Part shown: piece after piece, positions 59,464-64,000 of the stretch
Numbering within the stretch: the stretch's first letter is position 1
Layout: each line of letters starts with the position of its first letter
DNA from: Aminipila luticellarii
GTDB lineage: Bacteria > Bacillota > Clostridia > Peptostreptococcales > Anaerovoracaceae
Assembly: GCF_004103735.1 (NCBI RefSeq)
Contig: NZ_CP035281.1
Coordinates: 620,001 to 684,000, forward strand
Direction of reading: 5' to 3'
DNA length: 64,000 bases
Notes under the pieces: model-generated
What the model was told of the DNA's origin: nothing
Databases searched by the model: none
What the model saw: the letters and a program-made list of their open reading frames with translations, nothing else
Program-made: the position numbers and the translations under genes

Positions 59464-60816
59464 ATGCCAAACACACTGCCTTTTGGCACACAGTTTTCTC
59501 CAAACCAAATAGAACTACCGCAATTGCTCCAACTCATTATTGATAATGAAGGAGATGATACAGCACCGCTGATTACGGCTATTGTGGACACTTTTTTCAG
59601 TACGAATGCTGTGGAGCAGCAACGGAATATGGCAGGAAATTGCAAAAATTCTTTAGTTTCGTATGGAATTCTTGAAAATGGCGGAGGTGTCCGCATCACT
59701 GCATTTGGTCGTCAACTACATGAGATTGCTGATGAAACAGAACAATGTGAGGCTTTGGTAAAACACATACTTAAAAACCTTAATGGTATGATACTCATCG
59801 ATGTTTTGCGTGGTATGCATCGCAATGGAGAACGGATTTCCAAGGAAACTGTCGTTGAGGCACTAAACTCTCGTGGGTTCGACCTTAGCAGAACCTCTAA
59901 TAATGTCCCTGTTATGAAATTGTGGTTAAACAAAGCGGGTGTTCTTCGTGGGTGGAGGATCGACGAGCATAAACTGAGTGAATTAACTGAATTGTCCGAA
60001 GGAGAATTCAGATTGCTCAGAACGCTACGTCCAGAACAGTATTATTTTCTTCGCGCTCTTTGCAATACTGCCTCAGAAAACTATCAGAGAGCAGCAGATA
60101 TCCGTCAATTGGCAACTGCAACCTATGGGATAACCTTTGTAGAAAGCAATTTCTCTCAGTCCGTAATTCGTCCCTTGACAGACAGAGGGCTCATTGAAAT
60201 TCAGCGTGCTACGGGAGGTCATGGTGCTCGCACCCCTCTAGTAAAGCTCACAGAATTGACAAAGAGAGATATTGTATTACCTCTGCTGCAACAGTTGGAG
60301 GGTATAATCGACAGAGAGGTTATAGAATATCTTCAGAAACCTTTGGAAGAATTGCGCACGGATATTGATGCAACGGATAGTTATTTGAAAGGTCTGGCCC
60401 TTGAGGCTTTTGCTATTAGAATTATGCGAATCATTGGATTGGACTTTATTCAAACTCGCCTTAAGGGTAACGAAACGGCCGGCGCAGAAGTGGATGTTCT
60501 CTTTGATTCCAGTCGGTTGCTCTATACCAGATGGCAAGTACAATGTAAAAACACTCACAGAGTTTCACTCGATCAGGTCGCAAAAGAGGTTGGGTTATCT
60601 CACGTCCTGAAAACAAACGCCATTGTTATTATGACAACCGGCGTTGTTTCAGAGAAAGCCCGAGAATACGCTACCCAAATTATGAAAACAATGAATCTTT
60701 GTATAATTATGGTCGAAGGTTCTGATATTGACGCAATTATTGCGGAACCTACAAAAATACTGGAAATCTTCAACCGTGAATCCTTGAACGCCAAACATAT
60801 AAAAGTTTTTGAATAA
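59464..60816 (+). CDS. Restriction endonuclease subunit with Mrr-like nuclease domain, 450 aa
   Basis: Starts 2 nt after methylase 2, with TAAGGAGGATTAAAT as ribosome site. Residues 1-290 look like several winged-helix units (SLVSYGILENGGGVRITAFG, PLTDRGLIEIQRATG). Residues about 310-440 form an Mrr-like PD-(D/E)xK nuclease: LEAFAIRIMRIIGLDF, AEVDVLFDSSR with the Asp, and WQVQCKN with Q-x-K. In the B. subtilis BsuMI locus a third restriction gene (ydiR) stands in the same place, so this is likely its counterpart, but similarity is not shown here. Confidence 0.8.
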   Translation: MPNTLPFGTQFSPNQIELPQLLQLIIDNEGDDTAPLITAIVDTFFSTNAVEQQRNMAGNCKNSLVSYGILENGGGVRITAFGRQLHEIADETEQCEALVKHILKNLNGMILIDVLRGMHRNGERISKETVVEALNSRGFDLSRTSNNVPVMKLWLNKAGVLRGWRIDEHKLSELTELSEGEFRLLRTLRPEQYYFLRALCNTASENYQRAADIRQLATATYGITFVESNFSQSVIRPLTDRGLIEIQRATGGHGARTPLVKLTELTKRDIVLPLLQQLEGIIDREVIEYLQKPLEELRTDIDATDSYLKGLALEAFAIRIMRIIGLDFIQTRLKGNETAGAEVDVLFDSSRLLYTRWQVQCKNTHRVSLDQVAKEVGLSHVLKTNAIVIMTTGVVSEKAREYATQIMKTMNLCIIMVEGSDIDAIIAEPTKILEIFNRESLNAKHIKVFE

Positions 60817-60827
60817 GGAGGGATATT

Positions 60828-62771
60828 ATGCCAGAATACAAATGGGCACTTGGCAATGGTGATATTGTATCTGCGGATTACAACCGTACAGATGACTCGC
60901 TTTCAAACGAGCAAGTGTTGGCAGAATTGCAATCTGCTTTTCAGCAGTTTGGTCACTCTGTTCACTGTGAGCCTGTTAGTGATCAGCTTCCCGAGGTTTA
61001 CACAATTACTTTTGACGATGCCACTCTGGGGAGAATTACTGTTTGTGCTAAAGGTACGACTCCTGGCGGACGATCCAACTTGAACGATGAGCAAAGAACG
61101 CAGCAAAAAAGTAAATATATAAATTATGCCCATTCAAGATTACAGGCGGGAGAGTCTGCCGTTCAGTTAGGAGTATATAGACGTGACGGTCAGACTGTGT
61201 TCTGTGCGTGGAAGCTGAAGCAGTCTTCTGCTGGAGCAGAAACCCCTATCTCAAAACAAATTAAGATTACAACAATTGCACAGGCCATGAAAGAGGGGTT
61301 CGTGCAGCAGGACAAGGGCTCTGGCGAGTATGCTTGCGCTTTCCGCAAAGAGTTTATGTATTTTTACATTCGTAATGCTGAATGGCTTCACGGCTCGCTT
61401 GTAACCGAACTGGCAGATCACAACAACCCCCTGCCAGACAGTCCTGTCGATAATGAGACAGCTTTCAGAGTTTGGTTTACAGAACTGGAAAAGGACAATG
61501 GTGAGCATTACTCTGAAAACACTCAGAATCAGTACATCAGTGCCTTAAAGGCTGTGGGACTGACGTTTGCGGATGCCATTGGGTCTTTCTCATCCATCTT
61601 TGAAATTGATGACATTGGAACCTTTGAAAGAGCAGTGTCTGCCATTAAAACAGATGCTGGTTTTGAGGAATTTAATCGCAATCGTGGTAACGGTTCATTG
61701 TCTGCTGGGCTGGATCTCTATAAGCGATTCTTGATTGAACGGACGGAGCAAGTCCAGAATGTTTGTTACAGTACAGGCTACCAAAGTGATTATCCCCGTA
61801 ATCGCATTCTCTTCGGCGCTCCTGGCACTGGTAAGAGTTTTACTCTGAACCATGAAAAGGATCTGCTGCTTGTAGATGGCGGTGAATACGAGCGAGTGAC
61901 CTTCCACCCAGACTATTCCTACGCCAATTTTGTCGGTACATATAAGCCTGTGCCCTGCAAGGATAGCGATGGCAAGGATGCCATCACTTATTCCTATGTA
62001 CCCGGCCCGTTCATGCGCACTTATGTGAAAGCCCTCCAGAACAGCAGAACTGATGCCCCCAAACCTTTCCTGCTTGTGATTGAGGAAATCAATCGTGCCA
62101 ATGTTGCTGCCGTGTTCGGTGATGTATTCCAGTTGCTTGACCGTGGTGATGACGAGGTCAGCGAATATCCGATCCAGGCATCCGAGGACATCAAAAAGTA
62201 TCTGGCAGGAGAACTCGGCGGCAATCCCGACGATTACGCTGAAATCCGCATTCCAGACAATATGTTCATCTGGGCTACCATGAACAGTGCTGACCAGGGT
62301 GTATTCCCGATGGATACTGCTTTTAAGCGTAGATGGGATTTCACCTATTTAGGTATCGATGACAGTGAAGCCGGAATCGTTGGCAAAAAGGTCATCCTCG
62401 GTCAAGGTGACTATCGCCGCGTTGTGGAATGGAATGCGCTCCGCAAAGCCATCAACAATGAACTGCTCACTTATAAGGTGAACGAGGATAAACTGATGGG
62501 TCCGTATTTCATTTCCAAGAAGAATCTGCCGGAGGGCGAAATGATCGACCCCGCTGTCTTCACTCGTATCTTTAAGAACAAGGTTATTATGTACCTGTTC
62601 GATGATGCTGCAAAACAGAAGCGCATTACGCTGTTTGGCGGCTGCGATGAAAAGGCAAAGAACCAGTATTCCAAGATTTGCAGAGAGTTTGATACCAAGG
62701 GTGTTTACATTTTCTGCGAAGGAATCAGCAGCCAGTTTATTGATAATGCCCCAGAGGATGATGGAGAATGA
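60828..62771 (+). CDS. McrB-like AAA+ GTPase restriction subunit
   Basis: 647 aa. Residues 1-190 form an N-terminal domain of MrcB_N type (KSKYINYAHSRLQAGESAVQLGVYR), a linker follows to 320, and then the McrB motor: Walker A LFGAPGTGKSFTL near residue 330, Walker B LLVIEEINRANVAAVFGDVFQLLDR near 417, and the McrB signature MNSADQGVFPMDTAFKRRWDF near 485 (MNTAD in EcoKMcrB). It drives translocation for the nuclease encoded next. TAAGGAGGGATATT precedes the ATG; its stop overlaps the next start (ATGA). Confidence 0.93.
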   Translation: MPEYKWALGNGDIVSADYNRTDDSLSNEQVLAELQSAFQQFGHSVHCEPVSDQLPEVYTITFDDATLGRITVCAKGTTPGGRSNLNDEQRTQQKSKYINYAHSRLQAGESAVQLGVYRRDGQTVFCAWKLKQSSAGAETPISKQIKITTIAQAMKEGFVQQDKGSGEYACAFRKEFMYFYIRNAEWLHGSLVTELADHNNPLPDSPVDNETAFRVWFTELEKDNGEHYSENTQNQYISALKAVGLTFADAIGSFSSIFEIDDIGTFERAVSAIKTDAGFEEFNRNRGNGSLSAGLDLYKRFLIERTEQVQNVCYSTGYQSDYPRNRILFGAPGTGKSFTLNHEKDLLLVDGGEYERVTFHPDYSYANFVGTYKPVPCKDSDGKDAITYSYVPGPFMRTYVKALQNSRTDAPKPFLLVIEEINRANVAAVFGDVFQLLDRGDDEVSEYPIQASEDIKKYLAGELGGNPDDYAEIRIPDNMFIWATMNSADQGVFPMDTAFKRRWDFTYLGIDDSEAGIVGKKVILGQGDYRRVVEWNALRKAINNELLTYKVNEDKLMGPYFISKKNLPEGEMIDPAVFTRIFKNKVIMYLFDDAAKQKRITLFGGCDEKAKNQYSKICREFDTKGVYIFCEGISSQFIDNAPEDDGE

Positions 62772-64000
62772 TTTCAGTATTTTTACGAGAACAAAAACGC
62801 TATACCCAGGAAGACCTGGTTAAAGAGTTTCGTTGCTCCGAGGAAAAGGCTGTCCGCATTCTGAAGCGTCTGAAAGAATATGGCGTTCTGAAGGCCGTAA
62901 AAGCAAATGACACACAGAAGGATCTCACCGATCTGTTGGATGAGGACATCGAAATCGCTGATGTTGAGGTCGGCGAAAACGAATATCTGTATGTGTTCAC
63001 TTTTGTGGGCGTTATTACAATTGAGGGTCGTGTGCTGAAATGCTATCCGAAATATCTGCTCGATGCCACGGCCCCCAAAGCAGAACTGAAACAAGTGCTG
63101 AAGGTTCTGGAAAAGTACAATTCCAAGGAACAGATCATCCGTATGTACAACGATACGAGTGACAGCAGCGCATTTAATATGTTGGCTGTTATGCTGTTCC
63201 TCCTCCAGGATTATTTCGAGTATGGTGCCTATACCAACACACAGGACATTATCGAATCCAATGGGTCCGGTGACATCCTTTGGGATAAGACCATCAACGA
63301 AACTTTCACTCTCTTAAGCAACAACCGGCCGTATTACCCGGAATTGTTGACCATGAAGCGTGTGAATGACGATTTCGATTTCTTCAAGCGTCTGCATGAG
63401 TGTATCCTCACCCGTTGCACGGAGGAATTGCGAGATGCCGATCTGTTGGATCTGTTCGATATTATGGGTGTCGATATTTCCGATGAGCATATCGAGGACT
63501 TTGGTGACAAAGAGTATGTCCTGGAGCGCATTGTCAAAGAACTCAATGTCCAGTTCAATACCCGCAAACAACTTCTGCTGAAAACACTGTATGCCTACAT
63601 AGCCAACAGTAGCGCACTGGACGATCTGGACTGCTTCAGTATGTTCGGAACGAACAGTTTCAATCTGGTATGGGAAAAGGTCTGTGCGGAAGTAATGGAC
63701 AACCAATTGCAGAAGCCAATCGGTGGACTGCGACTGCCCGTACCTTTGACCGAGCAATACCGCGATATGCGGCATAAGAAACTCATTGATTTGATTGATA
63801 AACCGCAGTGGGCTGGAACTGCGCCGAGCGGCGAGTCGTTTGTAAAGCAGGCCGAGGATACGCTCATCCCAGACCTCATTTCCATCGTTAATGTCGATGG
63901 GGACTATCAGTTTATCATTTTTGATGCCAAATACTACAACATCCAATTGGAGCATAGCAAAAAGCTGCGTGGTCAGCCCGGTATCGAGTCCATCACCAAG
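62768..64000 (+). CDS. LlaJI/McrC-like restriction endonuclease subunit, cut by the window end
   Basis: At least 411 aa; the frame is open at the last base. N-terminus resembles a winged helix (YTQEDLVKEFRCSEEKAVRILKRLKEYGVL). Then comes the McrC/LlaJI-type strand VGVITIEGRVLKCYPKYLL. Near residue 375-390 the nuclease motif LIPDLISIVNVDGDYQFIIFDAKYYN gives the PD...DxK pattern. It fits the LlaJI R2 family, the recognition and cutting partner of an McrB-like GTPase. Confidence 0.88.
   Translation, partial: MISVFLREQKRYTQEDLVKEFRCSEEKAVRILKRLKEYGVLKAVKANDTQKDLTDLLDEDIEIADVEVGENEYLYVFTFVGVITIEGRVLKCYPKYLLDATAPKAELKQVLKVLEKYNSKEQIIRMYNDTSDSSAFNMLAVMLFLLQDYFEYGAYTNTQDIIESNGSGDILWDKTINETFTLLSNNRPYYPELLTMKRVNDDFDFFKRLHECILTRCTEELRDADLLDLFDIMGVDISDEHIEDFGDKEYVLERIVKELNVQFNTRKQLLLKTLYAYIANSSALDDLDCFSMFGTNSFNLVWEKVCAEVMDNQLQKPIGGLRLPVPLTEQYRDMRHKKLIDLIDKPQWAGTAPSGESFVKQAEDTLIPDLISIVNVDGDYQFIIFDAKYYNIQLEHSKKLRGQPGIESITK

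Noticed and set aside
1-64000. CRISPR arrays, rRNA genes and IS elements
   Set aside because: No regularly spaced direct repeats, no rRNA text and no transposase genes were seen; the only recombinases are the two serine enzymes.

Overview
The window looks like the chromosome of a low-to-mid-GC anaerobic Firmicute of the Clostridia type. The evidence is AGGAGG-type ribosome binding sites, U-rich intrinsic terminators, a TPP riboswitch, and gene families typical of that group. A large prophage or prophage-like element has inserted beside a leucine tRNA gene. No species can be named from the sequence alone.

Positions 1-17300 are ordinary host chromosome: the 3' part of a chemotaxis receptor, a small membrane protein, an exported protein, a D-Ala-D-Ala carboxypeptidase, a DMT-family transporter coupled to a YibE/F membrane protein, and a uroporphyrinogen-decarboxylase-like methyltransferase. 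These are followed by a tightly overlapping potABCD polyamine transporter operon ending in a beta-carbonic anhydrase. Next come a TPP riboswitch with its own terminator and a ThiXYZ-type pyrimidine/thiamine-precursor ABC transporter coupled to a TatD-like hydrolase. The last host feature is a strong promoter driving tRNA-Leu(CAG).

Positions about 17300-56500 hold a nearly complete siphovirus-type prophage, all on the minus strand and visibly richer in G+C than the host flank. Read in the direction of transcription (right to left), it begins with a sigma-like regulator and early/replication genes (DUF2800 nuclease, DUF2815, family A DNA polymerase, D5/VirE-type primase-helicase, VRR-NUC, SNF2 helicase). 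A DUF1492-type late regulator and an intrinsic terminator follow. Then come an HNH nuclease, a cos-like region, the small terminase, a DNA-modification cassette (compact SAM synthetase, ParB/N6-adenine methylase, large cytosine methylase) and the large terminase. The head genes (portal, Clp-type protease, HK97 capsid), tail genes (including a programmed -1 frameshift in the tail assembly chaperone) and lysis genes (holin, amidase) follow. Two overlapping large serine recombinases lie next to the tRNA. Three copies of a leader motif containing an anti-Shine-Dalgarno-like core, and three promoters with a shared spacer sequence, probably mark independently controlled units.

Positions 56468-57115 are a regulatory region with hairpins and four related operator-like palindromes. 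The region from 57116 to the window end, on the plus strand, is a restriction-modification island: a small HTH protein, two cytosine-C5 methyltransferases, an Mrr-like nuclease, an McrB-like GTPase and an incomplete LlaJI/McrC-like nuclease. The layout recalls the multi-subunit BsuMI and LlaJI systems. It is the best candidate for an incompletely described system here.
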